Assembly: GCF_029894335.1 (NCBI RefSeq)
Contig: NZ_JARXZC010000002.1
Coordinates: forward strand, 310,001-374,000
Length of the DNA stretch: 64,000 nt
DNA from: Kitasatospora sp. MAP5-34
Lineage (GTDB): Bacteria; Actinomycetota; Actinomycetes; Streptomycetales; Streptomycetaceae
Reading direction: 5' to 3'
Shown here piece by piece: positions 53,023 to 62,113 of this stretch; positions within the stretch are counted from its first letter, which is position 1, and every line of letters begins with the position of its first letter. Both the position numbers and the translations under genes were made by a program. The notes under the pieces were generated by a model. It did no database searches, was not told where the DNA came from, and saw only the letters and a list, made by a program, of their open reading frames with translations.

Positions 53023-54090
53023 ATGTCGATGAACCGCCGTTCCCCGCTGCCGGGCGCGACCCGCCTGGCCCGTGCGCTGGTACTCACGGCGGCGGCGACC
53101 AGTGCGCTCGGTCTGGTGGTCGGTGGCGGCACCGCCCAGGCCGTCCCCGGGGCGCCTGCCGAGCCGCCGTCCAAGAAGGACGTCAAGGCCCAGGTCGACC
53201 AGCTCTACGACGAGGCCGAGCAGGCCTCGGAGAAGTTCAACGCGGCCCAGGAGTACCAGAAGCGGCTCGAGGGCGAGACCGGCGCCCTGCAGAGCCAGGT
53301 GGCGGCCGGTCAGGAGGAGCTCAACCGGCTGCGCACGGACCTGGGCGCGGTCGCCGCCGCCGAGTACCGGGCCGGGGGTATCGACCCGATGGTCCAGCTG
53401 ATGCTGGACTCCGACCCGGCCGCCTACCTCAGCCGGGCCCGCAGCCTCGCCCAGGCCGCCGAGCGGCAGCGGGACACCCTGCACGAACTGGTCGACCGTC
53501 AGCGCCGGCTGGACCAGCGACGGTCGGAGGCCACCGCCAAGCTCGCCGAGCTGGAGCAGGTCCGCCGCTCCCTCGCGGAGAGCAAACGGGACGTCCAGCA
53601 GCGGCTCTCCGAGGCCCGGCAACTGCTGAACAGCCTCGACTCCGGGGAGCGGGCCCGGCTCGCCGCCCAGGACGCCCAGGACGCCGAGAACCGCGCCACC
53701 CGGGGCACCGACCGGCTCGACCTCGGCAACCAGTCGGCCTCCTCCGACCGCGCGGCCGCCGCGCTGGCGGCGGCCGTCGGGAAGATCGGCTCGCCGTACG
53801 TCTACGGATCCACCGGCCCGGGCTCGTTCGACTGCTCCGGTCTGATGTACTGGAGCTGGCGGCAGGCGGGTGTCTCGCTGCCGCGCACCTCGCAGGAGCA
53901 GGCCAACGCGGGGCAGCGGGTGAGCCTGTCCGAGGCGAGACCGGGAGACCTGGTGATCTTCTACAAGGACGCGCACCACGTCGGCATGTACGTCGGCGGC
54001 GGTGTGGTCGTGCACGCCCCTTACCCGGGCGCCCGGGTCCGCTACGAGAGTGTCAGCCACATGCCGGTCAGCGCGGTCGTGCGGCCCTGA
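53023..54090 (+). CDS. Secreted NlpC/P60 peptidoglycan hydrolase, copy 3
   Basis: A 355-residue, more diverged paralogue. Signal MSMNRRSPLPGATRLARALV with a hydrophobic core and cleavage near GTAQA; coiled coil at about 50-230; then NlpC/P60 with GSFDCSGLMYWSWRQAG, HHVGMYVGGG and VVHAPY. ATG 53023 is chosen over GTG 52990. There is no riboswitch in its leader, unlike copy 2, so the three copies are under different control. Its stop overlaps a CTG that is in frame with the next gene. Confidence 0.9.
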   Translation: MSMNRRSPLPGATRLARALVLTAAATSALGLVVGGGTAQAVPGAPAEPPSKKDVKAQVDQLYDEAEQASEKFNAAQEYQKRLEGETGALQSQVAAGQEELNRLRTDLGAVAAAEYRAGGIDPMVQLMLDSDPAAYLSRARSLAQAAERQRDTLHELVDRQRRLDQRRSEATAKLAELEQVRRSLAESKRDVQQRLSEARQLLNSLDSGERARLAAQDAQDAENRATRGTDRLDLGNQSASSDRAAAALAAAVGKIGSPYVYGSTGPGSFDCSGLMYWSWRQAGVSLPRTSQEQANAGQRVSLSEARPGDLVIFYKDAHHVGMYVGGGVVVHAPYPGARVRYESVSHMPVSAVVRP

Positions 54091-54110
54091 GCACCGACGG
54101 CGAACAGCTG

Positions 54111-55400
54111 GTGAGCGACCTGCCCCGGGAGTCCGGGACAGGTCGCTCACCGCTGTCCCGGCGCGCGGCGCTGCTGCTCGCGGCCGGCGGGCTGGCCCAG
54201 CTCTCGCTGCCGCCGGGCCGCTCGGCGGCCACCGCCGCGCCACCGACCGGCGCGGCGGGCGTCGGGCAGCGCCCGGCCGTCCAGGCGCTGCTCGACGCGC
54301 GGGCCGAGGCCCTGCTCGGGCTGGACCGGGCCGGGCTGCTCGCCACCGTCGCCCCGGCGGCCAGGCCCGCGCAGCAGGCGGCGTACGACCGGCTGGCGCA
54401 GGTGCCGTTCGCGGCGCTCGACTACCGGCTCACCGCCTTCACCGAGCCGGAGCCGGAGCATGGGTCGGAGCCGGGGCATGGGTGGCAGCTCACCGCCACC
54501 GCCGAGCTCGGCTACCGGCTGCGGGACAACGACGACTTCCCGGCGGTGTTCACCCGGACCCTGACCTTCGTCCGGTCCGGCAGCGGTTGGCTGCTCTCCG
54601 GCGACGAGCCGGCCGGGGCCGCCGCGCTCTGGGACCTGGGTGCCGTCCGGGTGGCCCGGGGCGCGCACAGCCTGCTCCTGGGTCTGGCGGACGACAGCGC
54701 GCTCGCCCGTACGGTGAAGCTGCTGGACCGGGCGGTGCCGGCGGTCAGCGAGGTCTGGGGCAGCGGGTGGGCCGGGCGGCTGGTGGCCGAGCTGCCGGGC
54801 TCCGAGCAGCAGTTCGCCCAGCTGCTGGGCGTCCGGGCCGACGACTACCAGGGCATAGCCGCCGTCACCACCGCCGCCGCCGGTGCTCCGCACCGCACGG
54901 CCGCCGACCGCGTGCTGATCAACCCGGACGCGTACGCCATCCTCAGCGACCTGGGCCGCCGGGTCGTCACCACCCACGAGACCACCCACGTCGCGACCCG
55001 GGCGGACACCAAGCCCTGGACGCCCCTCTGGCTCTCCGAGGGCGTCGCCGACTACACCGGGTACCGGGGGACCGGTCGCAGTCCGCGACAGGTGGCCCCT
55101 GAGCTCGCCAAGGACATCCAGGCCGGCCGCCTGCCCAGGGCGCTGCCCGCCGACGCGGACTTCGCCGCCGGATCCACCGGCATCGCCCAGGCCTACGAAC
55201 TCGGCTGGGCGGCCTGCGGTCTGATCGCCGCCGACTGGAGCGAACAGCGGCTCGTCCAGCTCTACCGCGCCGTCGGCGCGCGGCCGCCGGGCGCGGACCG
55301 GGACCAGTGGCTGGACGGGCTCTTCCGCGCGCAACTCGGCCTCGGGCTGGACGAGTTCCTCAAACGCTGGATCGCCTCGCTCCGGACCTCGCTGGGGTAG
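54111..55400 (+). CDS. Tat-exported putative gluzincin metallopeptidase
   Basis: A 429-residue protein. A twin-arginine signal is seen: RSPLSRRAALLLAAGGLAQL, cleavage near SAATAAP. The zinc motif is HETTH, with the third ligand likely the Glu in WLSEGVADYTGY, some 24 residues on, which is the gluzincin (peptidase MA-like) layout. The N-terminal half (about 50-220) resembles an NTF2-like or unassigned domain; it contains a short tandem repeat EPEHGS/EPGHGW. The start is uncertain: GTG 54111 has no good site, and a CTG at 54087 overlaps the previous stop. The last 24 bases including the stop are duplicated directly after it. Confidence 0.75.
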   Translation: MSDLPRESGTGRSPLSRRAALLLAAGGLAQLSLPPGRSAATAAPPTGAAGVGQRPAVQALLDARAEALLGLDRAGLLATVAPAARPAQQAAYDRLAQVPFAALDYRLTAFTEPEPEHGSEPGHGWQLTATAELGYRLRDNDDFPAVFTRTLTFVRSGSGWLLSGDEPAGAAALWDLGAVRVARGAHSLLLGLADDSALARTVKLLDRAVPAVSEVWGSGWAGRLVAELPGSEQQFAQLLGVRADDYQGIAAVTTAAAGAPHRTAADRVLINPDAYAILSDLGRRVVTTHETTHVATRADTKPWTPLWLSEGVADYTGYRGTGRSPRQVAPELAKDIQAGRLPRALPADADFAAGSTGIAQAYELGWAACGLIAADWSEQRLVQLYRAVGARPPGADRDQWLDGLFRAQLGLGLDEFLKRWIASLRTSLG

Positions 55401-55424
55401 TCGCTCCGGGCCTCGCCGGGGTAG
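55377..55424. repeat. 24-bp tandem duplication spanning the stop codon
   Basis: The 24 bases ending in the TAG stop (55377-55400) recur with a few changes at 55401-55424. The second copy is untranslated. Confidence 0.75.
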
Positions 55425-55432
55425 GGGCCGAG

Positions 55433-56818
55433 CTACTTGCCGGCCGGCTGGGCGCTGTCGATGCCGTCCAGGAGGTGCTGCTCGTACGCGATGCCCGGGC
55501 GGACCGGGTAGCTGCCGGGTGCGGGCGCGGCCTCGAGCGCGGGCAGGACGACCGTGCGGGCCGGTTCGGGGGCCCGGGTCGAGCGCCAGAGGCGCCGGCA
55601 GGAGAGCAGGGTGGCGGCGAGCAGCAGCAGGTTCCGTACGGTGAGCACCGCCACGCCCAGCGGCTGGCTGTTGTGCACCTGGCCGAAGAGCACCGGGAAC
55701 TCGAGCGTGGTGACGGCCGTCGCGATCAGGATCAGTACCGCGACCGGCTTCTGGCTGGTGCCCCGGACGGTCAGGCAGACCGCGGCGATCCCGACCAGCC
55801 AGACCAGGTACTGCGGGCTGATCACCCGGCTGGTGATGGTGAACACCAGCAGCGCGGCCAGCGCCGCGTCGTACGTGGTGGAGGGCTGCCAGCGCTGGGC
55901 CCGCAGCCGCCAGAGCAGCAGCCAGCCGAAGCCGAGCGCGGTGGCCGCCACCGAGACCTTGGAGATCACCGAGACCCAGGGGCCGAGCATCTCCAGCGAG
56001 CCGTAGTTCATCGACACCTTGCCGTTCCAGCCACCCGCCAGGCGGGCGAAGTGCAGCGGCAGCGCGCTCAGCGACTCGACCTCGATGCCCCGGTTGGCCT
56101 GGAACTTCAGGAACTCGAAGGCGCCGTTCATCCCGGCCGCGAGCAGGAAGCCCAGTGAACCGAGGGTGGCCAGCGCGGACGTCCACGAGCGCTTGGTCCG
56201 GCGGCCGCGCGGGGTGCCCGTGAGGGCCAGCACCGGCCAGATCTTCACCAGCCCGCCCAGGCCCAGCAGCACTCCGCCGAGCGCCGGGCGCCGCAGCACC
56301 GCCAGCAGCCCGGCGACCGCGAGGGCGGTGACGATGATGTCGTACCGGCAGTAGATCGTCGGCCCGAGCAGCGGCACGCCCGCGACCCAGACCCAGGCGC
56401 CGGTGAAGCTGCGGCCCTTCCTGGTCCCGGCCCGCATCAGCAGGCCCATCGCGAGGGCGTCGAACACCCCGCAGAGCACGTAGAAAGAGACCTGGTACGA
56501 CCAGGGCAGCAGGCCCGGCAGCATGATCACCAGTGCCGCGCCGGGCGGGTACTGCCAGGTCACGTCGTCCAGCGGGAAGGTGCCGGTCTGCAGCACCTCG
56601 TACCAGCCGTGGTAGATCACCGACACGTCGGCCGTGACGTCGGCGCCGGAGATCCTGATGATGCCGAGCACCATCAGGACGATCAGCACCCGGCTGACGA
56701 TCCAGCCCGCGCCCAGCCCCCAGAGTGCCCCGCCGGCCTGCGCGGGAGGAGCTGCGGACAGCGCGGTGCTGCCGCTGTTGCCGGTGGCGCCGGGGTCACC
56801 GGCAGGAACCAACTCCAC
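55433..56818 (-). CDS. GT87-family membrane mannosyltransferase-like protein (DUF2029)
   Basis: A 461-residue polytopic protein with about 11 hydrophobic segments. The GT87 pattern is seen in YHGWYEVLQTGTFPLDDVTW, QYPPGAALVIMLPGLLPWSY and YDIIVTALAVAGLLAVLRR, GGLVKIWPVLAL. Family members (mycobacterial PimE and related) move mannose from polyprenyl-phosphate-mannose to lipid acceptors outside the membrane. The catalytic Asp is probably in the first extracytoplasmic loop (RISGADVTADVSVIYHGWYE). GTG 56818 has GAGGGAG upstream. It is divergent from the glycosyltransferase gene at 57024, which suggests a shared role in envelope glycolipids (inference). Confidence 0.85.
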   Translation of the reverse strand: MELVPAGDPGATGNSGSTALSAAPPAQAGGALWGLGAGWIVSRVLIVLMVLGIIRISGADVTADVSVIYHGWYEVLQTGTFPLDDVTWQYPPGAALVIMLPGLLPWSYQVSFYVLCGVFDALAMGLLMRAGTRKGRSFTGAWVWVAGVPLLGPTIYCRYDIIVTALAVAGLLAVLRRPALGGVLLGLGGLVKIWPVLALTGTPRGRRTKRSWTSALATLGSLGFLLAAGMNGAFEFLKFQANRGIEVESLSALPLHFARLAGGWNGKVSMNYGSLEMLGPWVSVISKVSVAATALGFGWLLLWRLRAQRWQPSTTYDAALAALLVFTITSRVISPQYLVWLVGIAAVCLTVRGTSQKPVAVLILIATAVTTLEFPVLFGQVHNSQPLGVAVLTVRNLLLLAATLLSCRRLWRSTRAPEPARTVVLPALEAAPAPGSYPVRPGIAYEQHLLDGIDSAQPAGK

Positions 56819-57023
56819 TTCGCTCCCTCGTTCGTCTGGACGTCACACACCACAAGCGTTGCGAGCTTGCTGCCCCCGGCCGCTCCTCGGTCCATGACCG
56901 ACCGGAGCGACTTCTTTCGAACGGTGCGTGGCCTGACGGCGTTCCCGACGAGCGGTGGTGTTGACCTATGGTACGGATCAGCGACCGGTACACCGAGCAC
57001 CCCCCGACCGAGCGAGCCGTGGC

Positions 57024-58160
57024 ATGCACAAGACCTTGATCGTCACCAACGACTTCCCGCCTCGCCCGGGCGGCATCCAGGCGTTCGTCCACAACATGGC
57101 CGTCCGCCAGCCCGCCGGCAGCATCGTGGTCTACGCCTCGACCTGGCGGGACGGCACCGAGGTGGCCCGGTTCGACGCCGAGCAGCCCTTCCCGGTGATC
57201 CGGGACCGGACGAAGATGATGGTGCCCACCCCCCGGGTCACCCGGCGGGCCGCCGAGATCCTCAAGGCGGAGGGCTGCGACTCGGTCTGGTTCGGCGCCG
57301 CCGCGCCGCTCGGCCTGATGGCCCCCGCGCTGCGCCGGGCGGGCGCCGGGCGGCTGCTCGGCATGACCCACGGCCACGAGGCCGCCTGGGCCCAGCTGCC
57401 GGGCTCGCGGCAGCTGCTGCGCCGGATCGGCGCCGGCACCGACACCCTCACCTACCTCGGCGAGTACACCCGCTCCCGGATCGCGGCGGCCGTCGGCCCC
57501 GAGGCGGCGAAGCGGATGGTGCAGCTGCCGCCCGGCGTGGACGAGCAGACCTTCCGCCCGGACTCGGGCGGTGCCGAGGTGCGGGCCCGGCTCGGGCTCA
57601 CCGACCGTCCGGTGATCGTCTGCGTCTCGCGGCTGGTGCCGCGCAAGGGACAGGACACGCTGATCCGCGCGCTGCCGCAGATCCTCCGGGACGTACCCGA
57701 CGCCGTACTGCTGATCGTCGGTGGCGGCCCGTACCAGGCGGACCTGGAGAAGCTCGCCGAGGCGACCGGGGTGGCCTCCTCGGTCCGGTTCACCGGCGCG
57801 GTGCCGTGGTCGGAGCTGCCCGCGCACTACGGCGCCGGTGACGTCTTCGCGATGCCCTGCCGCACCCGCCGGGGCGGCCTGGACGTGGAGGGCCTGGGCA
57901 TCGTCTACCTGGAGGCCTCCGCGACCGGCCTGCCGGTGGTGGCGGGGGACTCCGGCGGGGCGCCGGACGCCGTCCTGGAGGGCGAGACCGGGTACGTCGT
58001 CCCGGGCCGCGACACCGCTGCGCTGGCGGAGCGGATCGTCCGGCTGCTCCACGACGAGCAGCTGCGCGCCCGGATGGGGGAGGCCGGCCGCCGCTGGGTC
58101 GAGCGCTCCTGGCGCTGGGACACCCTCGCGGGGCGGCTGACGTCGCTGCTCGCTGCTTGA
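57024..58160 (+). CDS. GT4 glycosyltransferase, PimB-like
   Basis: A 378-residue GT-B fold enzyme. The N-terminus MHKTLIVTNDFPPRPGGIQA is that of the PimB/PimC-like mannosyltransferases. The donor-binding half shows VIVCVSRLVPRKGQDTLIRA, LIVGGGPYQADLEKLAEATG and, at the end, GLDVEGLGIVYLEASATGLP with the E-x7-E motif. It likely adds mannose to a phosphatidylinositol-type lipid from GDP-mannose. ATG 57024 matches family starts. The gene is followed by an interspersed inverted repeat. Confidence 0.88.
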   Translation: MHKTLIVTNDFPPRPGGIQAFVHNMAVRQPAGSIVVYASTWRDGTEVARFDAEQPFPVIRDRTKMMVPTPRVTRRAAEILKAEGCDSVWFGAAAPLGLMAPALRRAGAGRLLGMTHGHEAAWAQLPGSRQLLRRIGAGTDTLTYLGEYTRSRIAAAVGPEAAKRMVQLPPGVDEQTFRPDSGGAEVRARLGLTDRPVIVCVSRLVPRKGQDTLIRALPQILRDVPDAVLLIVGGGPYQADLEKLAEATGVASSVRFTGAVPWSELPAHYGAGDVFAMPCRTRRGGLDVEGLGIVYLEASATGLPVVAGDSGGAPDAVLEGETGYVVPGRDTAALAERIVRLLHDEQLRARMGEAGRRWVERSWRWDTLAGRLTSLLAA

Positions 58161-58167
58161 CGCTGGT

Positions 58168-58280
58168 ACCGACGAGGCGCGGGGAGCTGTGCGACCAGGC
58201 ACGACGTACGTGCGTGGTTGGTCGCGCACGCAGTTGAATCAACCGAGCCCCGCGCCTCTGAAAAACCCCTGCGGGGGCTG
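58168..58280. repeat. Diverged copy of the GGGGCGCGGGGAACTG inverted repeat, with extra hairpin
   Basis: GAGGCGCGGGG (58174-58184) and CCCCGCGCCTC (58248-58258) pair around TGCGACCA...TGGTCGCGCA and GACGTACGTGCGTG, which match the copy at 38029. A second hairpin ACCCCTGCGGGGGCT near 58266 follows, before the convergent fadD stop at 58285. Confidence 0.75.
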
Positions 58281-58284
58281 GGCG

Positions 58285-60078
58285 TCAGCGCTGGTAGAGG
58301 CCCTCGATCTCGGCTGCGTAGTCCTTCATCACCAGGTTGCGCTTGAGCTTCAGTGACGGGGTGAGGTAGCCGCTGGCCTCGGAGAACGAGGTGTCGAGGA
58401 TGCGGAACTTCTTCACGGCCTCGGCGTGCGAGACCGCGAGGTTGCCGTCGTCCACGGCGGACTGGATGGCGGCCAGCAGGTCGGGGTCCTGGGTCAGGTC
58501 GGCGACGGTGGCGTCGACGGGCTTGCCGTTGTCCTGCTTCCAGCGGGGGAAGAACTCCTCGTCCACGGTGACCAGGCAGGCGATGAACGGCCTGCGGTCG
58601 CCGACCACCATCACCTCGCCGACCAGGGCGTGCGCGCGGATGCGGTCCTCGATCACGGCGGGGGCGACGTTCTTGCCGCCCGCAGTGACGATGATCTCCT
58701 TCTTCCGGCCGGTGATCACCAGGTAGCCCTCGTCGTCGAGGGTGCCCAGGTCGCCGGTGGCGAACCAGCCGTCCCGCAGTGCCTCCGCCGTGGCCGCCGG
58801 GTTGTTCCAGTAGCCGGTGAACACCTGCGGGCCCTTGAGCAGCACCTCGCCGTCGTCGGCGATCCGTACCGAGGACCCCGGCAGCGGCTGGCCGACGGTG
58901 CCGATCTTCGGCTTGTCGTGCGGGTTGAAGGCGGTCGCCGCGCAGGTCTCGGTCAGGCCGTAGCCCTCCAGCACGGTGAAGCCGATGCCCCGGTAGAAGT
59001 GGCCGAGCCGCTCGCCGAGCGGCGCGCCGCCGGAGATCGCGTGGGTGGCCCGGCCGCCCAGCGCCGCCCGCAGCTTGCTGTAGACCAGCCGGTCGAAGAC
59101 CTTGTGCTTGAACTTGAGCACCAGCGAGGCGCCGCCCTGGTCCAGGGCGCGGCTGTACGCGATGGCGGTGTCGGCGGCCTGGTCGAAGATCTTGCCCTTG
59201 CCGTCGGCCTGCGCCTTGGCTCTGGCGGAGTTGTAGACCTTCTCGAACACCCGGGGCACGCCCAGGATCAGCGTCGGCCGGAAGGAGGCGAGCTCGGCCG
59301 TGACGTCCTTGATGTCGGAGACGTGGCCCAGCTTGATCGGCGCTATGGCCGCCGCGATCTCGGCGATCCGGCCCAGTACGTGCGCCAGCGGGAGGAAGAG
59401 CAGGACGGAGCTCTCACCGGTCCGGAAGAGCGGCTCCAACCGGGCCGTCACGTTGCCCAGCTCGGCCATGAAGTTGCCGTGCGTCAGCTGGCAGCCCTTG
59501 GGGCGCCCGGTGGTGCCGGAGGTGTAGACGATGGTGGCGAGCGAGTCGGAGGTCGGGATCGAGCGGCGCTCGGTCACCGTGGTGTCGGGGACCTTGGCCC
59601 CCGCCTCGGCGAGCGCGGCCAGCGCGCCCTTCTCGATCTGCCAGGTGTGCTTCAGTTCGGGCAGCTGGTCCCGGAGCCCGGCCACCACGGCGGCGTGGGA
59701 GTCGGTCTCGGTCACCACCGCGACGGCGCCGGAGTCGCTGAGGATCCAGTGCACCTGCTCGGCCGAGGAGCTCTCGTAGACCGGCACGGTGACCGCGCCC
59801 GCGCACCAGATCGCGAAGTCGAGCAGCGTCCACTCGTAGCGGGTGCGCGACATCACGCCCACCCGGTCGCCGGGGGCGACACCGGAGGCGATCAGGCCCT
59901 TGGCGGCGCTGTGCACCTCCGCCAGGAACTGCGCAGCCGTCAGGTCCGTCCAGCCACCGTCCGCCTTGCGGCTGAGCACCGCGACCGCTGGGTGCTGCTC
60001 GGCGTTCTGGTGGACGAGGTCGGAGAGGTTACCGCCGCTCGGAACCTGGTAGCGGGCCGGAAGGCTGAACTCGAGCAA
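58285..60078 (-). CDS. Long-chain fatty acid--CoA ligase (AMP-dependent)
   Basis: A 597-residue acyl-activating enzyme. The P-loop is IVYTSGTTGRPKGCQLTHGN at about residues 188-207, with EGYGLTETCAATAFN, DGWFATGDLG and TGRKKEIIVTAGGKNVAP. It is of the FadD15-like actinobacterial group, which forms acyl-AMP and then acyl-CoA for lipid use. TTG 60078 has GAGGAG upstream. It is divergent from the SRPBCC gene at 60339. Confidence 0.92.
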   Translation of the reverse strand: MLEFSLPARYQVPSGGNLSDLVHQNAEQHPAVAVLSRKADGGWTDLTAAQFLAEVHSAAKGLIASGVAPGDRVGVMSRTRYEWTLLDFAIWCAGAVTVPVYESSSAEQVHWILSDSGAVAVVTETDSHAAVVAGLRDQLPELKHTWQIEKGALAALAEAGAKVPDTTVTERRSIPTSDSLATIVYTSGTTGRPKGCQLTHGNFMAELGNVTARLEPLFRTGESSVLLFLPLAHVLGRIAEIAAAIAPIKLGHVSDIKDVTAELASFRPTLILGVPRVFEKVYNSARAKAQADGKGKIFDQAADTAIAYSRALDQGGASLVLKFKHKVFDRLVYSKLRAALGGRATHAISGGAPLGERLGHFYRGIGFTVLEGYGLTETCAATAFNPHDKPKIGTVGQPLPGSSVRIADDGEVLLKGPQVFTGYWNNPAATAEALRDGWFATGDLGTLDDEGYLVITGRKKEIIVTAGGKNVAPAVIEDRIRAHALVGEVMVVGDRRPFIACLVTVDEEFFPRWKQDNGKPVDATVADLTQDPDLLAAIQSAVDDGNLAVSHAEAVKKFRILDTSFSEASGYLTPSLKLKRNLVMKDYAAEIEGLYQR

Positions 60079-60270
60079 GGCTGCTCCTCGTCTGCGACGC
60101 TGCGGGACGGCAGGACGTTACTGCCCGGTAGGTGGATTCGACCAGGGGAGTCGGGTCCGGTGTTCGAAGAGTCACACCGCAGGTCCAGGCCGGATGGTTT
60201 CGTCTCGCACCATATGACAGCCCGCAGGTGACTCGCCGGTAGTGGGTACGGCCCCGGCGGCCCCACCGGG

Positions 60271-60298
60271 CTGAACCCCTCTCCAGGCGCGATAACCT
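60271..60298 (+). promoter_or_regulatory. Promoter of the SRPBCC/ArsA-like operon
   Basis: CTGAAC (60271-60276), 16 bases, TAACCT (60293-60298); transcription would start near 60305, giving a 34-base leader. Confidence 0.5.
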
Positions 60299-60338
60299 GC
60301 CCTGGGCGCACACCCGAGAAGACGCGGAGGGCCGTTCC

Positions 60339-60809
60339 ATGGCGGAACACACCAGGTCGAGCATCATCATCGCCGCGACCCCGGCCGAGGTCATGGCCGT
60401 GATCGCCGACTTCGCCGCGTACCCGGCGTGGACGGGCGAGGTCAAGGAGATCGAGGTGCTGGAGACCGCCCCCGACGGCCGGGCCACCCAGGTCCGCCTG
60501 CTGCTCGACGCCGGCGCGATCCGCGACGAGCACGTCCTCGGCTACACCTGGAACGGCGACCGCGAGGTCGGCTGGACGCTGGTGAAGAGCCAGATGCTCC
60601 GCTCGCTGGACGGCTCGTACAGCCTCGCGGCGGTGGCCGGCGGTACCGAGGTGACGTACCAGCTCGCCGTCGACGTGAAGATCCCGATGCTCGGCATGAT
60701 CAAGCGCAAGGCCGAGAAGGTCATCATCGACCGCGCCCTCGCCGGACTGAAGAAGCGCGTCGAGAGCCCGCAGGGTGTCGAAGGCGCCCAGGGCGTCGAG
60801 GGACAGTGA
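60339..60809 (+). CDS. SRPBCC (polyketide cyclase / START-like) family protein
   Basis: A 156-residue protein with the SRPBCC fold, which binds hydrophobic ligands. It begins AEHTRSSIIIAATPAEVMAV, then IADFAAYPAWTGEVKEIEVL and a basic C-terminal helix (IKRKAEKVIIDRALAGLKKR). The tail has a short repeat VEGAQGVEG. Its ligand is unknown. GGAGGG precedes the ATG. It overlaps the next gene by four bases (GTGA). Confidence 0.85.
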   Translation: MAEHTRSSIIIAATPAEVMAVIADFAAYPAWTGEVKEIEVLETAPDGRATQVRLLLDAGAIRDEHVLGYTWNGDREVGWTLVKSQMLRSLDGSYSLAAVAGGTEVTYQLAVDVKIPMLGMIKRKAEKVIIDRALAGLKKRVESPQGVEGAQGVEGQ

Positions 60810-61975
60810 CCCGCCGGACGATCCTGGTCAGCGGTGACGGCTCGGCACTGATCGCCGCCGCCACCGCCCTGCACTCCGCCCGGCAGGGCCACCGCACCCT
60901 GCTGCTCGCCGCCGACGACCCGCACCGGACCGTGGACACCGTCCTCGGCGCCCGGCTCGGCGAGCACCCCGTCCCGTACGCCGAGCACCTCTCGGCGGCC
61001 CGGGTCGACGAGCAGGCCGCCTTCCGCAGCGCGCTCGGCGGCCTCGGCCCACGGCTCGCCCCGGCGCTCGACCTGCTCGGCGCGGCTCCGCTCGACCCCG
61101 AGGAGCTGACCCCGCTGCCCGGGACGCGGCACCTCGCCCTGCTCCGCGCACTGCGCACCGCCGACGCCGACGTCCTGGTGGTGGCCGCGCCGCAGCCCGC
61201 CGAGCTGATCGCCGCGCTCGCCCTGCCCGAACAGCTCGACCGCTACCTCGCCCGCCTGCTGCCCGAGCAGCGCCAGGCCGCCAGCGGCCTGCGCCCGCTG
61301 CTCGCCGCGTTCGCCGGGGTGCCGATGCCCGCCGAGTGGCTGTACGAGGCGCGCGGCTGGGCCGCGCAGGCCCTCGCCGAGGCCCGCTCGGTGATCGAGG
61401 CGCCCGGCACCTCCGTCCGCCTGGTGCTCGACGCCGAGAGCCACAGTCCCGACGAACTGCGCCGCATCCGGGCCGGGCTCGCCCTGTACGGGCACCAGCT
61501 GGACGCCCTGGTCGCCCACCGCGCACTGCCCACCGTCGCCCTCGACTCGCCCGACCCCTGGCTCGCGGCCCTCGCCGCCCGCCAGCACGACCGGCTGGCC
61601 GCTCTGGCCGGGGAGTTCGACGTACCGGTACTGGTCTGCCACCAGCCGGAGGCGACCCTGGAGGCCATCGGCACCGAGCTGTACGGCGACGGCGACGGCC
61701 CGGCCCCCCACGGGACCCCCTGGCGGATCGACGACCACCTCGCCGAGGACGGGCTGCTGATCTGGCGCCTCGCCGTGCCCGGCGCCGACCGGGCCGACCT
61801 CGACCTCGTACGGCGCGGCGACGAACTGGTCGTCGGCATCGGCGCGTACCGCCGGGTCCTGCCGCTGCCCGCCGCGCTGCGCCGCTGCACGGTGAGCGGC
61901 GCCGGTCTGTCGGACGGCCTCCTCTCCGTCCGGTTCACCCCGGACCCGGCCCTCTGGCCGCGCGGCAGCGCCTGA
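60806..61975 (+). CDS. ArsA-like pseudo-ATPase with degenerate P-loop
   Basis: A 389-residue protein that keeps the ArsA/Get3 plan but not the P-loop. The N-terminus TRRTILVSGDGSALIAAATA aligns with the ArsA deviant Walker A (GKGGVGKTT), but both catalytic Lys residues and the Thr are lost. The next segment GHRTLLLAADDPHRTVDTVL matches the switch I region. The C-terminal VVGIGAYRRVLPLPAALRRC and LSVRF resemble the ArsA C-terminal HSP20-like beta domain. It is probably a scaffold or ligand-binding relative rather than an ATPase. It is translationally coupled to the SRPBCC gene. Confidence 0.75.
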   Translation: MTRRTILVSGDGSALIAAATALHSARQGHRTLLLAADDPHRTVDTVLGARLGEHPVPYAEHLSAARVDEQAAFRSALGGLGPRLAPALDLLGAAPLDPEELTPLPGTRHLALLRALRTADADVLVVAAPQPAELIAALALPEQLDRYLARLLPEQRQAASGLRPLLAAFAGVPMPAEWLYEARGWAAQALAEARSVIEAPGTSVRLVLDAESHSPDELRRIRAGLALYGHQLDALVAHRALPTVALDSPDPWLAALAARQHDRLAALAGEFDVPVLVCHQPEATLEAIGTELYGDGDGPAPHGTPWRIDDHLAEDGLLIWRLAVPGADRADLDLVRRGDELVVGIGAYRRVLPLPAALRRCTVSGAGLSDGLLSVRFTPDPALWPRGSA

Positions 61976-62113
61976 CCCTCCCGGAGCCGCTCGGTGCACG
62001 TCCCGGTGCACGTCCCGGTGCGGCTCCCGTCCGGCCCCGGGGCCTCAGGCCGGTCCGGTAGCGTCGGCGGACAGCACGGTGGCCGACGGCGGCCGCCCCG
62101 AGGGAGGCGCCCG

